Assembly (NCBI GenBank): GCA_017430765.1
Contig: JAFRMI010000060.1
Location: 1 to 64,000 of the forward strand
Direction of reading: 5' to 3'
DNA: 64,000 nt
Source: Lachnospiraceae bacterium
GTDB lineage: Bacteria; Bacillota_A; Clostridia; Lachnospirales; Lachnospiraceae
The number at the start of each line of letters is the position of its first letter. The stretch's first letter is position 1. The notes beneath the pieces are model-generated. The model saw only the letters and a program-made list of their open reading frames with translations, was not told the DNA's origin and ran no database searches. The position numbers and the translations under genes are program-made. Shown piece by piece: positions 1-8,509 of the stretch.

Positions 1-124
1 GATCCTGCGGATCGATATGGAAGAGTTCATAGAGAAGGATCATATGGCCCGTCGAACTGATCGGGAGCCACTCGGTAATTCCCTCTACAATACCAATGAG
101 GATCACTTCCAAAATTCTGAGCAT
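1..124 (-). CDS. uppP: Undecaprenyl-diphosphatase, 5' part only
   Basis: This is the N-terminal 41 codons of a UppP/BacA-type undecaprenyl-diphosphatase; the rest lies beyond the left window edge. The family dephosphorylates undecaprenyl diphosphate at the membrane and so recycles the lipid carrier used for peptidoglycan and wall polysaccharides; it also confers bacitracin tolerance. The translation starts [19 protein letters not shown] and continues with the family's LPISSTGHM segment, which holds the conserved Glu and Ser of the active site. A GGAGGT ribosome site lies 5 nt before the ATG, and a good promoter lies at 175-203. The link to the polysaccharide genes further along is functional (carrier recycling), not operonic. 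Confidence 0.93.
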   Translation of the reverse strand, partial: MLRILEVILIGIVEGITEWLPISSTGHMILLYELFHIDPQD

Positions 125-174
125 GTGTTACCTCCGAATGGAAAAGAGTTCACGGTGGTTTTTCAGTTGTATTT

Positions 175-203
175 ATCATACTCTTATTTTCAGAATTTGT
201 CGA
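175..203 (-). promoter_or_regulatory. Promoter for uppP
   Basis: Read on the minus strand, TCGACA (198-203) is followed after exactly 17 nt by TATGAT (175-180). Each box matches the sigma-A consensus at five of six positions. The predicted start of transcription near 168 gives a leader of about 45 nt before the uppP ATG. The rest of 204-450 holds no gene I can support, only a small hairpin (GGGGAT/ATCCCC) at about 212-227. Confidence 0.7.
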
Positions 204-450
204 CATATGGGGCGGGGGATATTAATCCCCAGCCAGGGCACGCTGTGCATAAGCCATACACAGACATACAGTCTCCTCTACTTCGCAGTTCCTGTCACAA
301 TTCTGCTGATAAAACACCGCCTGATCGAAGCAGCCGGCAGAGCGCCGTACCGTAATCCCGACATGACACCAGATTACCGGAGCAGTGCCGCAAATGCAGT
401 TGAATTAATTGTCGGATCACGAAAAGACTCCTTGGGAAACATGCCCTGCC

Positions 451-492
451 AAAAAGTGCCGCATCCGATCACCACGTCATCGAATGCGGCAC
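451..492 (-). terminator. Rho-independent terminator after metQ
   Basis: A 9-bp perfect stem (GTGCCGCAT at 456-464 with ATGCGGCAC at 484-492) is followed on the minus-strand RNA by five U residues (451-455). It lies about 20 nt after the metQ stop codon, so it ends the metNIQ unit and separates it from uppP. Confidence 0.85.
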
Positions 493-512
493 CTTTCATA
501 TTCTGTCAGTCT

Positions 513-1352
513 TTACTCTGTAAAGGGAACAACTGCTCCTTCATATTTATCATTGATGAATTTAACGATCTCATCGGACTTCAGAGCCTCAACCAGCGCC
601 TTGATGGCTTCGTTATCCTCATTGCCCGTCTTGACGGCAATAACGTTCACGTAGGTTTTTGCAGCCTCGGAATCGGCCTGCTCGAAGGCAAGCGCGTCCC
701 TGGAGACGATAAAGCCGGCTTCAAGTGCGTAGTTGCCGTTCATAACCGCATACGCCACTTCATCTTTCACGCGCGGAATCTGGGCCGCTTCGAGTTCCTC
801 TATCTCGATGTTTTTGCTGTTCTCTTCGATGTCCTGCTTTGTGGCGGTAAGTCCGGCGCCGTCCTTAAGCTTGATCAGGCCGAGATCCTGCAGAAGAAGC
901 AGTGCTCTCGCCTCATTGGTCGTATCATTGGGAACCGCGATCACATCGCCGTCAGCCACTTCATCGAGGCTTCCCTTTGTTCCGGGGTAAATACCGAAGG
1001 GCTCGTAATGAATCTTGCCGGCGACGGACAGGTCCGTTCCTTTCTCTTCATTAAAGCTGTCCAGATACGGAACATGCTGGAAATAGTTGGCATCCATCTC
1101 CCCGCTGTTCACGACTTCATTCGGCTGTACGTAATCCTCAAACACTTTGACCTGCAGATCGTAGCCCTGCTCCGCGAGGATGGGTTTCGCCGCCTCCAGA
1201 ATCTCCGCGTGAGGAACCGGGCTGGCCGCCACCGTGATCACCTTGGTGTCTGCCGGAACGGATGCTTCCTGAGGAGAACTCCCGCCGCAGGCGGAAAGGA
1301 CCCCGGCTGCCAAAGCAGCTGTCAGCAGGATACTCAGTACTTTCTTTTTCAT
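513..1352 (-). CDS. metQ: Methionine ABC transporter substrate-binding lipoprotein
   Basis: NlpA/MetQ-family lipoprotein of 279 residues that captures methionine (or a related compound) outside the membrane and delivers it to MetI-MetN. A Lys-rich start and hydrophobic segment lead to the lipobox LSAC-GG around residues 19-24, so a diacylglyceryl anchor is expected. The mature protein carries family motifs such as NYFQHVPYLDSF and the IAVPNDTTNEARAL segment. Two upstream in-frame starts exist; I chose the ATG at 1352 because GGAGG lies 8 nt before it, whereas the ATG at 1358 would have only 2 nt of spacing. It is the last gene of metN-metI-metQ, 185 nt after metI, a gap that could hold an internal promoter although none is convincing. 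Confidence 0.93.
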   Translation of the reverse strand: MKKKVLSILLTAALAAGVLSACGGSSPQEASVPADTKVITVAASPVPHAEILEAAKPILAEQGYDLQVKVFEDYVQPNEVVNSGEMDANYFQHVPYLDSFNEEKGTDLSVAGKIHYEPFGIYPGTKGSLDEVADGDVIAVPNDTTNEARALLLLQDLGLIKLKDGAGLTATKQDIEENSKNIEIEELEAAQIPRVKDEVAYAVMNGNYALEAGFIVSRDALAFEQADSEAAKTYVNVIAVKTGNEDNEAIKALVEALKSDEIVKFINDKYEGAVVPFTE

Positions 1353-1537
1353 AATCATTTCCTCCTTTTCATATCTTCGAGCACTTATTATAAATGCTGC
1401 GAATCTATCCATAATTCCATGTCAGTATGTAATTATGCACCGCTGCTTCACGAAACCGCCGTTATCAGCCTATGCAGAGGCTGATCATTTATGCATGCAG
1501 CTGTCCGTCAAGTCCGCGTCAATACCTTACATTACTC

Positions 1538-2200
1538 TTACACTCTTCTCCTGTCAAGGACGGAGGCGAGCCGCATGCCCGCGAACTGGAAGATCTGCAC
1601 GATGGCGATCAGCAGAATGACTGTGACGATCATGATGTCCGCCTGATAGCGGTAATAGCCATACTGGATGGCGATGTCGCCAAGTCCGCCTCCGCCAACC
1701 GTTCCCGCCATGGCGGAATAGCCCAGAATCGTCGCAAAAGAAATCGTCACGCCGACAATCAGGGAGATCCTGGCTTCCACGAGCAGGACACTGCGCACGA
1801 TGGTCATGGTTCCCGCGCCCATTGACTGGGCCGCCTCGATCACACCGCGGTCCACTTCTTTCAGGGAGGACTCTACCATTCGCGCGATAAACGGAGCTGC
1901 CGAGACCACAAGCGGAACGATAGTCGCTGTCGAGCCGTAACTTTTCCCCACGATGAACCGGGTCAGCGGGATGATCAGGATCAGCATGATGAGGAACGGA
2001 ATACTGCGCATCACATTGGTGATAATATCAAGCACACGGTAAAGAAGGGGAACTGGTTTTATTCCCTCCTTATCGGTAACCGCCAGGACGATTCCCCATG
2101 GCAGGCCAAGTATATAACCAAAAAGTGTAGAAAGCCCGGCCATATACAGTGTCTCCAGGACACCCCCGCCGATCATTTTCCATACTTCAGAACTAAGCAT
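1538..2200 (-). CDS. metI: Methionine ABC transporter permease
   Basis: Integral membrane permease of 220 residues from the MetI (D-methionine) family, with about five hydrophobic segments. The cytoplasmic coupling loop is visible as PFIARMVESSLKEVDRGVIEAAQSMGAG, the EAA motif that docks onto MetN. The protein forms the channel of the methionine importer with the upstream ATPase and downstream lipoprotein. Its ATG lies inside the last codons of metN (8-nt overlap), which implies translational coupling, and a G-rich ribosome site precedes it. Length and topology are normal for the family. The substrate is taken from the family; related transporters can also move methionine sulfoxide or dipeptides. 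Confidence 0.94.
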   Translation of the reverse strand: MLSSEVWKMIGGGVLETLYMAGLSTLFGYILGLPWGIVLAVTDKEGIKPVPLLYRVLDIITNVMRSIPFLIMLILIIPLTRFIVGKSYGSTATIVPLVVSAAPFIARMVESSLKEVDRGVIEAAQSMGAGTMTIVRSVLLVEARISLIVGVTISFATILGYSAMAGTVGGGGLGDIAIQYGYYRYQADIMIVTVILLIAIVQIFQFAGMRLASVLDRRRV

Positions 2201-3248
2201 AATTGCTCACCCCCTCTACCTCCTCGACCGCAAGTCCCCGGTCCCTGAGATAAGCGATGATGTTCTCCTGCAGTTCACGGTCCTCCGGCAGTCCCAGAAT
2301 CATCTCGCCGCGGGCTACACCGCCCACATCCTTGGTATCGGCTCTGAGGATATTCACCGCCACACCGAACGTCAGAATCATGTTCGCGATCACCGGCTCG
2401 AAGGAAGACTGCGTCCCGAACACGATCCGGATTCTGCGGTCCTCGTGGAGAATCGGCGTCACTTTTCCCAGTGCATCCGACGCATCCCACTCATCCGGAT
2501 CCTTTCCTTCGATGATCAGCTGCTTCGCGGCGTGAGAGCGGGGATGCAGGAAGATTTCCTCCACCAGGTTCTCCTCCACAAGCTCGCCCTTCTCAATAAT
2601 CGCCACCTTGCGGCAGATTTCCCTCACAACGGACATCTGATGCGTAATGATAATGATCGTGATGCCGGTCGCCTCATTGATCTCTTTAAGCAGGGACAGG
2701 ATGGACGCGGTCGTCTGCGGGTCAAGCGCACTGGTCGCCTCATCGCAAAGAAGAATCTTCGGATCGCAGGCCAGTGCCCGCGCGATCGCCACACGCTGCT
2801 TCTGTCCGCCGGAGAGCTGCGCCGGATAAGCCCTTTCCTTGTCGGCAAGTCCCACAGTTTCAAGAAGGGAACGCGCTTTCTGCACGGCCTCCGCTTTTTT
2901 TACACCCTGGATCTGCAGAGGGAAGCAGATATTGTCCAGCACCGATTTCTGCATCAGCAGATTAAAGCCCTGGAAGATCATCCCGATGCTGCTGCGCAGT
3001 TTTCTGAGTTCCCGGTCCGGAAGGGTTCCCAGCTCCTGGCCTTCGATAAACACCTGCCCTTCGGTAGGCTTTTCCAGATAATTGAGGCATCGGACCAGTG
3101 TGCTCTTCCCGGCACCGGACATGCCGATGATCCCGTAGATGTCCCCCTGATCAATTTCCAGATTGATATGCCGCAATGCATCCACGCGGCCGTCTTTTGC
3201 CATAAATGTCTTGCTGAGGTCCCTGACCTCGACCATCTTTAGTGCCAT
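2193..3248 (-). CDS. metN: Methionine ABC transporter ATP-binding protein
   Basis: ATPase of the methionine importer, 351 residues. Walker A (GMSGAGKST) is at about 42-50, the signature LSGGQKQR follows near 145, and Walker B with the D-loop reads ILLCDEATSALDP. The roughly 80-residue C-terminal part (VFGTQSSFEPVIANMILTFG onward) is the NIL regulatory domain, which binds methionine in MetN proteins and shuts the transporter down (trans-inhibition). The ATG at 3248 was chosen over upstream in-frame codons because AAGGAA precedes it and it begins directly at the ABC domain. It is the first gene of metNIQ. No SAM-I (S-box) or other methionine riboswitch was recognised in the 120-nt leader, so transcriptional control by methionine is not evident here. 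Confidence 0.95.
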   Translation of the reverse strand: MALKMVEVRDLSKTFMAKDGRVDALRHINLEIDQGDIYGIIGMSGAGKSTLVRCLNYLEKPTEGQVFIEGQELGTLPDRELRKLRSSIGMIFQGFNLLMQKSVLDNICFPLQIQGVKKAEAVQKARSLLETVGLADKERAYPAQLSGGQKQRVAIARALACDPKILLCDEATSALDPQTTASILSLLKEINEATGITIIIITHQMSVVREICRKVAIIEKGELVEENLVEEIFLHPRSHAAKQLIIEGKDPDEWDASDALGKVTPILHEDRRIRIVFGTQSSFEPVIANMILTFGVAVNILRADTKDVGGVARGEMILGLPEDRELQENIIAYLRDRGLAVEEVEGVSNYA

Positions 3249-3378
3249 CCGGTATTCCTTCTTCCTGATATTTATGAGAATGCATTTCTTTAGAACGCAT
3301 TGATATCTCCGTATTTCCTGAGAAAAACATCCGTGCAGGTTCCCGGATCCGGGGGATCGCAGGCGTCTGCAGTTTTCC

Positions 3379-3406
3379 ATTATACAACATGCGATAAATT
3401 AAGCAA
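3379..3406 (-). promoter_or_regulatory. Promoter for metNIQ
   Basis: On the minus strand a perfect TATAAT (3379-3384) lies 16 nt after TTGCTT (3401-3406). Transcription from here would give a leader of about 125 nt before metN. The leader contains GC-rich segments but no riboswitch I recognise. Confidence 0.6.
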
Positions 3407-3432
3407 AGGAAATACGCACTTCCATGCACAAA

Positions 3433-3456
3433 GAAAAAAGTCCGCAGGCGGACTTC
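3433..3456 (-). terminator. Terminator-like hairpin with no clear gene before it
   Basis: The minus-strand RNA would form AGTCCG-CCTG-CGGACT (arms at 3439-3444 and 3449-3454) followed by a U-run (3434-3438). It lies after the tRNA terminator and just upstream of the met promoter. Between the two terminators (3457-3622) there is no ORF and no recognised riboswitch, so the site may end a small RNA or leader, or simply back up the tRNA terminator. Confidence 0.6.
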
Positions 3457-3622
3457 CGTTTTCCCGAAGAATATCCTATGCGATAAAAAAGAGCTTCAAA
3501 ACATTATGTTTTTGCCTTAGAAGCAGACAAAAGTGATATATCAAGCCGGTTTTCCAAGGTGTTGGCTGCTGATTTCTCGGTCTTACATCAGCTGACATCA
3601 GAAAACGGGGTAAAATAGAAAT

Positions 3623-3664
3623 AAAAAAATCCTCAAAAACCCCGGAAATATAGGATTTTTGAGG
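3623..3664 (-). terminator. Rho-independent terminator after tRNA-Leu
   Basis: A 9-bp stem (CCTCAAAAA/TTTTTGAGG, arms at 3631-3639 and 3656-3664) is followed on the minus strand by A and then seven U residues (3623-3629). It begins 12 nt after the 3' end of the tRNA gene. Confidence 0.8.
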
Positions 3665-3675
3665 ACTCCCAATCA

Positions 3676-3759
3676 TGCAGGAGGCGGGACTTGAACCCGC
3701 ACTATGTTGCCATAACAGGCACCTGAAGCCTGCGCGTCTGCCAATTCCGCCACTCCTGC
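3676..3759 (-). tRNA. tRNA-Leu (anticodon CAG)
   Basis: An 84-nt class II tRNA. The acceptor arm GCAGGAG pairs with CTCCTGC and the discriminator base is A. The anticodon stem CAGGC/GCCTG encloses a loop with CAG at positions 34-36, which reads CUG leucine codons. A long variable arm, typical of leucine tRNAs, and a T-arm GCGGG-TTCAAGT-CCCGC follow. CCA is not encoded and must be added by CCA transferase. It has its own promoter and terminator. Confidence 0.96.
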
Positions 3760-3787
3760 GAAACGCATAGGTGCGTCAACGAAAGCT

Positions 3788-3816
3788 ATTTTACCCTTTT
3801 TTTCAGGATTCGTCAA
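3788..3816 (-). promoter_or_regulatory. Promoter for tRNA-Leu
   Basis: TTGACG (3811-3816) and TAAAAT (3788-3793) on the minus strand are separated by exactly 17 nt, placing the transcription start about 20 nt before the tRNA. The -35 box sits in the loop of a small inverted repeat (AGGATT/AATCCT). Confidence 0.75.
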
Positions 3817-3823
3817 TCCTCTT

Positions 3824-4672
3824 TTATAAATCTGCGGCGTCTTTTTCTGATTTCTCTGAAACCGCGCCGTCTGCGGGTTCTATTCTCTCGTGATCCGCTT
3901 CAAACAAAGAGAAATCCGACAGTTCCTCTGTCCCCGATAGTTCCGCTTTCTCTGCCTCAGCAGGTACATCGTTCAGCAGGGACTGTGCAGATGCAGCGCC
4001 CTGTCCGACTTCCAAAGTTCCGTCCTCAGCCGTTTCCTCTGCTGCCGCATCTTTTAGCAGTTCTTCTTTTGCCGTCTCTTCAGATGTGCGCTCCACGTCA
4101 TCAAGTGTCGTGAACCGCATCTCACCCAGTTTCGCCATCTCGGCGTCAATATCGATGTCCTCCGCAAGCTCACGCGCGAAAAGCTCATCCAGGGTATCCT
4201 CCTCCGGCATCAGAGGCAAAATGCCGCGCTCCTCTTCAGAAGTCTCCGTGAGAAACGTCTCTTCTGCGGCTCCGGCCGCAATAGATGCATTTTCCTCTTC
4301 CACCGGCATCGCTTCTCCGCACTGCGGGCAGAAGGCGACCTCCGCGGGAACCAGTTCATGGCAGGCCGGGCAGACCTTCATCCCCCGCACGCCCGCCAGT
4401 TCCTTCTTCAGTTCATGAATCCTTCCCTGGCAGACCCTGATCTCGGAGATCAGATCCATGATTGTCTCATCCAGTTCGACGATTCCCGTATCACCCGCAT
4501 TGTTAACGACCGTCTCACCGACTGCCTGGTACATCTTATCGATTTCTTTTTGTTCTGACGAAATCATCGCGGAGATCTTCGTCGACTCAAAGAATGTGCT
4601 TGTTCTTCCGACCGCGCTCTGCGTTGCCCTTGATATGGATTTTCCGAGATCTCCAAAGAAATCTTCAGACAT
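3824..4672 (-). CDS. Acidic protein with one zinc ribbon, function unknown
   Basis: A 282-residue soluble protein. The N-terminal 95 residues look helical (probable coiled coil around 35-95) and start with a short amphipathic segment (DFFGDLGKSISRATQSA). A zinc ribbon follows with CPAC at 101-104 and CPQC at 115-118. The remaining 160 residues are strongly acidic and low in complexity (Glu/Ala rich), probably disordered. Such a layout recurs in uncharacterised Clostridia proteins; I do not recognise a function. The ATG at 4672 follows a GAGGAG ribosome site; a longer GTG-started reading frame to 4816 is less likely because its extra part is basic and unlike the rest. The gene lies 172 nt after the clpX-like gene with no terminator between them, so cotranscription is possible. 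Confidence 0.75.
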   Translation of the reverse strand: MSEDFFGDLGKSISRATQSAVGRTSTFFESTKISAMISSEQKEIDKMYQAVGETVVNNAGDTGIVELDETIMDLISEIRVCQGRIHELKKELAGVRGMKVCPACHELVPAEVAFCPQCGEAMPVEEENASIAAGAAEETFLTETSEEERGILPLMPEEDTLDELFARELAEDIDIDAEMAKLGEMRFTTLDDVERTSEETAKEELLKDAAAEETAEDGTLEVGQGAASAQSLLNDVPAEAEKAELSGTEELSDFSLFEADHERIEPADGAVSEKSEKDAADL

Positions 4673-4844
4673 TTTTTGTTCACTCCTCTCTTTAACAGCA
4701 GGTCTGCATTGTCGTTTGTGCCGCTTCTTATCTGCTGCTTCCCGGCGGATCATTGCCGCCCCGCTTCGTTCCTGATGCGGCGCTTTCGGGATCTCTTTGA
4801 AGCCCCGTCTTTCCACCTGCTGCTTTTACATGATCGCAAAGCGC

Positions 4845-6233
4845 TTACAGCTGTCCTCTCAGGCGAATGCGGGGGCCGCCGGTGTGCTCAACGTATTCCT
4901 TCGTAATAATCACTTCTCCGATTCCCCGGTCTTTCGGGATCTCATACATGATATCCAGCATGAACTCCTCTATGATCTGGCGGAGAGCCCGGGCGCCCGT
5001 GTCCCTCTTCAGCGCTTCCTTCGCGATCGAGCGGAGCGCGTCCTCCTCAAAGTCGAGTTTCACGTCGTCCATGGCGAGCAGTGCCTGGTACTGCCGCAGA
5101 ATCGCGTTTTTCGGCTCACCGAGGATGCGTACCAGCATATCCTCCGTCAGTGACTCGAACGGACACACGATCGGAAGTCTTCCGAGGAATTCCGGGATCA
5201 TCCCGAACTTCCGAAGGTCCTCGTTCGTGACCTGACGGATGAGGTTCTTCTCACTGTCATATTTATCTTTGAGGTCAGCCTGAAATCCTATGGATGACCG
5301 CCGGTTCAGCCGCTCCTTAATGATATCCGTCAGATCCGGAAACGCCCCGCCGACAATAAACAGAATATTCTTCGTGTTCACCCGGCGCATTGGCACCATC
5401 GCGTTCTTGCTGGACGCGCCGACCGGCACCTCGATCTCGGCGCCCTCCAGCAGCTTCAGCATTCCCTGCTGCACCGCTTCGCCGCTGACGTCTCTTGTGT
5501 GCATGTCCCGCTTCTTGGCAAGTTTGTCGATCTCATCGATGAAAATGATGCCATGCTCGGCCTTCTCCACCTGATTGCCCGCATTTGCCAGAAGTTTCGA
5601 TACAACAGACTCTATGTCGTCGCCGATATATCCGGCCTCTGTGAGCGAAGTCGCGTCCGTGATTGCAAGCGGTACGTCGAGCAGGCGGGCCAGAGTCTGT
5701 ACAAGGTAGGTCTTGCCGCAGCCGGTGGGACCGATGAGGAGTATGTTCGATTTGTCAATTTCGCAAAGTCCCGGATCCTCCGGATCCGGTATCTCGAGTT
5801 CTTTCTGCTCTTTCTCCCACTCTTTCCGCTTTTCGTTCTCCAGAAGCCGTTTGTAATGATTATAGACAGCGACCGATATGACTTTCTTGGCATGTTCCTG
5901 TCCGATCACATAGCGGTCGAGCCGGGCTTTCAGCTCGTGGGGGGCTGAGAGACGGGGCATTTCGAACACAGGCAGCTCCGCGTCCTTTTCCTCGTTCGCG
6001 GGCTGCGCCGTCACTCCGCCGAAAAGATCCGTAATATTCATCACCTGCATATTCTGAAAGTTGGAAAAAAGATCCTGCAGATCGGTCCTTTTTTGCATCT
6101 CGTCGATGCTTTTCTGCATGCATTCCTCGCACACGCAAAGTTCTCCCGGCAGCCGGATCAGCTTTCCCGCTTCCTTCTCCGTTCTCCCGCAGATGCGGCA
6201 CACATCGTTTTGATTATCGATATAATCGCTCAT
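4845..6233 (-). CDS. clpX: ClpX-type AAA+ unfoldase
   Basis: A 462-residue ClpX-family ATPase that unfolds tagged proteins and feeds them to ClpP. The N-terminal C4 zinc domain has Cys at 12, 15, 35 and 38. The AAA+ core shows Walker A GPTGCGKT, pore loop GYIGDD (GYVG in ClpX), Walker B IIFIDEIDK, arginine-finger region EFLGRLP and the sensor-2 segment GARALR. An IGF loop (SSIGFQAD), the ClpP-docking element, is present. The RKH loop that helps ClpX grip ssrA tags is not recognisable; an uncharged VGASSKNA-type stretch lies there. It is also longer than usual and does not sit beside clpP, so it may be a second ClpX rather than the main one. The ATG at 6233 was preferred over a GTG at 6251, which is too close to the predicted transcription start. 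Confidence 0.88.
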   Translation of the reverse strand: MSDYIDNQNDVCRICGRTEKEAGKLIRLPGELCVCEECMQKSIDEMQKRTDLQDLFSNFQNMQVMNITDLFGGVTAQPANEEKDAELPVFEMPRLSAPHELKARLDRYVIGQEHAKKVISVAVYNHYKRLLENEKRKEWEKEQKELEIPDPEDPGLCEIDKSNILLIGPTGCGKTYLVQTLARLLDVPLAITDATSLTEAGYIGDDIESVVSKLLANAGNQVEKAEHGIIFIDEIDKLAKKRDMHTRDVSGEAVQQGMLKLLEGAEIEVPVGASSKNAMVPMRRVNTKNILFIVGGAFPDLTDIIKERLNRRSSIGFQADLKDKYDSEKNLIRQVTNEDLRKFGMIPEFLGRLPIVCPFESLTEDMLVRILGEPKNAILRQYQALLAMDDVKLDFEEDALRSIAKEALKRDTGARALRQIIEEFMLDIMYEIPKDRGIGEVIITKEYVEHTGGPRIRLRGQL

Positions 6234-6262
6234 CTTCTGTAAATACCTCACACACTCCTACC

Positions 6263-6291
6263 ATTATAGTCGCAGTCATTCCCCCTCACAA
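6263..6291 (-). promoter_or_regulatory. Promoter for the clpX-like gene
   Basis: A perfect TATAAT (6263-6268) lies 17 nt after TTGTGA (6286-6291) on the minus strand. The predicted start near 6256 supports the ATG at 6233 as the translation start. Confidence 0.68.
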
Positions 6292-6347
6292 GTAAACATT
6301 CTGTTAATATCGTCAGGATATGGTAATAAGAATCCTCAGCTTGAAAT

Positions 6348-6380
6348 GGAGAACTGCCCCTTCAAAAGAGGCAGTTCTCC
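6348..6380. repeat. Perfect inverted repeat between htrA and clpX
   Basis: An 11-bp perfect inverted repeat (GGAGAACTGCC / GGCAGTTCTCC) with an 11-nt loop lies 45 nt after the htrA stop codon. Neither strand has a T-run behind it, so it is at best a weak terminator or an mRNA 3'-end stabiliser. Confidence 0.6.
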
Positions 6381-6425
6381 AAAGGGACTATATCCCATAA
6401 AACACATATATATGAGCCAGAATCA

Positions 6426-8417
6426 TCACCTGTCAAAGAATCCGAACAGATCGCCTCCGAACGGGCCCATCCCGCCGTACGGGTTCTGCCCGCCGTCCGG
6501 AATATTCTGCACTCCTCCGCTGTCAGGAGACTGCTGTCCGTCCTGCTGGCCGTTCCCTGCATTCGGGTCGGGTGTTGTATCCGGTAAGCCGGATTCACTT
6601 CTTTTTCCGAGCGTCACGGTGATCCGCTGCTTTTCAAATGCCGTCTTGTCCTCATTGATTCTGCTGATCGACATCTCCAGTTCCTCGCCGGCGGCGTAGT
6701 ACGTCAGCATATCAATCAGCTCCTCTTTCGTCTTTACGCCGGTGCCGTCCATGGATGTAATAATATCGCCTGCCTTAATTCCGGCCTTGTCGGCGGGTCC
6801 GCCCTCCACAACTTCCGACACATAGACGCCGGAAGGATATCCGCTCTGTGTATATGCGGCCGGCATCGTCATACAGGTAATCCCAAGATAAGATGCCTGC
6901 TCCGCGCTCACCTGCTCGCGCTTAACCCGGCTTCCAAGTTTCGTGAGAATCGGCTCCGCAATAGACATCGGAATGGCGTACCCTACGCCCTCGACGCTCT
7001 CATCGACAAACTTGGCTTCATTGATGCCGATCAGTTCGCCCTTCATATTGAGAAGTGCGCCGCCGGAATTTCCCGGATTGATAGAGGCGTCCGTCTGAAT
7101 CAGCTCCCGTTCCGTCCCGTCCGAATCCATGACCGTTCTTCCGATCGCACTCACAATTCCTCTCGATACGGACTGTCCGTAACCCAGCGCGTTGCCAATC
7201 GCGACAACTTCCTCTCCCACGCTCAACGAATCCGAATCCCCAATGGAGACGATCGTAATCACATCCTGCGTCGCTTCGGGAATATCCTTAAACGGAACCG
7301 CCACGATCGCGAGGTCATAATCCGCATCCGTGCCTTTGACGCTTCCTGCGACAGCGGTCTCATCCTTGAATGTCACCGTGATTTCTTTAGCGTCCTGAAT
7401 CACATGATTGTTGGTTGCGATCAGCAGATCGTCATCCGTCTTGCCGACAATGATGCCGCTTCCCGCACTTACGCCCTCGTACTGCTGCGTCTCGCCGAAG
7501 AAATTCTGGTATTCCTGGACCGTCACATTCGTGATGGACACCATGGAGGGCATGACTTTGCTGACAACGTCAGGGACGGAGAGAACTTCTCCCGGAGCGG
7601 CGCTGTCTGCCGCTTCTCCTGCGGGTTCCTCCGCGAAGTCCCCGTTCTCATCGGACTCGATCTGCGGCAGTTCCATCCGGCTCTCCGCTTCCCCGTCTTT
7701 CTTGTCCGGCGAGGCCTCTTCCTGCTTCGGCGCGGTTTCCTCCTGCTTAGGCGCCGCGTCCCCCTGATTGCCGATGATCACTTCGTTCTCTGACTCGGCA
7801 GCCTGGGACTCCGTCACCTTCGTGCTGCTTCTTCCGATCACGCCTGTCAGTGCCAGAACACCTGAAAAGACAAGACCGAATACGATGGCAAACACGGCAG
7901 CCATTCCCACAACGAATCCGACTTTCTTCGCCGTATCATGCTTTTTTGTCCTCTGACCGGAAGTAACAGGCGGGGCGGAACCGTAGCGCATATCCTCATA
8001 CGGCGACTGGAACCTGTACGCGTCATACTTGCTCTTGTATTCTTTTCTAATGCTCTCCGCATTCCCTGCACCGGCCCCGCTGCCCGCTGTGCCGGCACCG
8101 GGTGCGCCTTCCGGATGGGTAACCGGTTCGCTCCCGTACACCGGACTTTCAACGCGGTTTATCGGTGTGTCCTCCGTATGGACGCTTTCATACGGATGAG
8201 CCGGAGCGCTCACAGGATCCGGTTTTGCGCCCCCGGCAGCTTGTGACGCTTCTGCAGCGCGGATCTCTGCCTGCGGATCCGGTGCGCCGGCAGGAGAGGG
8301 AACTGTCATATCCCTCTGAAAGTTTTCGTTCGATAATCCTTCATCCTGCACGGCAGCGCTCCCCGCGTCTGTCCCTGCCGGCACGCTGTTTTCTCTCTCA
8401 TCAAAAAAATCGCTCAT
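6426..8417 (-). CDS. htrA: HtrA/DegP-type membrane-anchored serine protease
   Basis: A 663-residue trypsin-like quality-control protease. Residues 1-165 are a long acidic, Pro/Ala-rich cytoplasmic part; one membrane helix spans about 166-190; an acidic linker follows; the protease domain runs from about 285. The catalytic triad is His338 (TNNHVI), Asp368 (ADYDLAIV) and Ser451 (NPGNSGG). One PDZ domain follows (about 520-620) and the C-terminus is a Gly/Pro/Asn-rich tail. The family degrades misfolded proteins at the outer face of the membrane. The start at 8417 has GGGAG 9 nt upstream; the ATG at 8426 abuts that site and is unlikely. The 83-nt region upstream holds no clear promoter. Confidence 0.93.
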   Translation of the reverse strand: MSDFFDERENSVPAGTDAGSAAVQDEGLSNENFQRDMTVPSPAGAPDPQAEIRAAEASQAAGGAKPDPVSAPAHPYESVHTEDTPINRVESPVYGSEPVTHPEGAPGAGTAGSGAGAGNAESIRKEYKSKYDAYRFQSPYEDMRYGSAPPVTSGQRTKKHDTAKKVGFVVGMAAVFAIVFGLVFSGVLALTGVIGRSSTKVTESQAAESENEVIIGNQGDAAPKQEETAPKQEEASPDKKDGEAESRMELPQIESDENGDFAEEPAGEAADSAAPGEVLSVPDVVSKVMPSMVSITNVTVQEYQNFFGETQQYEGVSAGSGIIVGKTDDDLLIATNNHVIQDAKEITVTFKDETAVAGSVKGTDADYDLAIVAVPFKDIPEATQDVITIVSIGDSDSLSVGEEVVAIGNALGYGQSVSRGIVSAIGRTVMDSDGTERELIQTDASINPGNSGGALLNMKGELIGINEAKFVDESVEGVGYAIPMSIAEPILTKLGSRVKREQVSAEQASYLGITCMTMPAAYTQSGYPSGVYVSEVVEGGPADKAGIKAGDIITSMDGTGVKTKEELIDMLTYYAAGEELEMSISRINEDKTAFEKQRITVTLGKRSESGLPDTTPDPNAGNGQQDGQQSPDSGGVQNIPDGGQNPYGGMGPFGGDLFGFFDR

Positions 8418-8509
8418 AAGTAACATCTCCCGTTTAAGATCTTACTTATGAGCATACGCACCAAATGTGTAGAAAATGTGACACTCCACCGCATTTTCAA
8501 ATCAAAATC

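Noticed and set aside
96..1484. Long plus-strand reading frame opposite metQ, with a hydrophobic stretch in its upstream part (about 270-350)
   Set aside because: Most of it is antisense to a clear MetQ gene, it lacks a ribosome site, and the hydrophobic part resembles no family I know.
3249..3378. Possible SAM riboswitch in the metN leader
   Set aside because: The conserved S-box core segments are not found on the minus strand; only unremarkable GC-rich hairpins are present.
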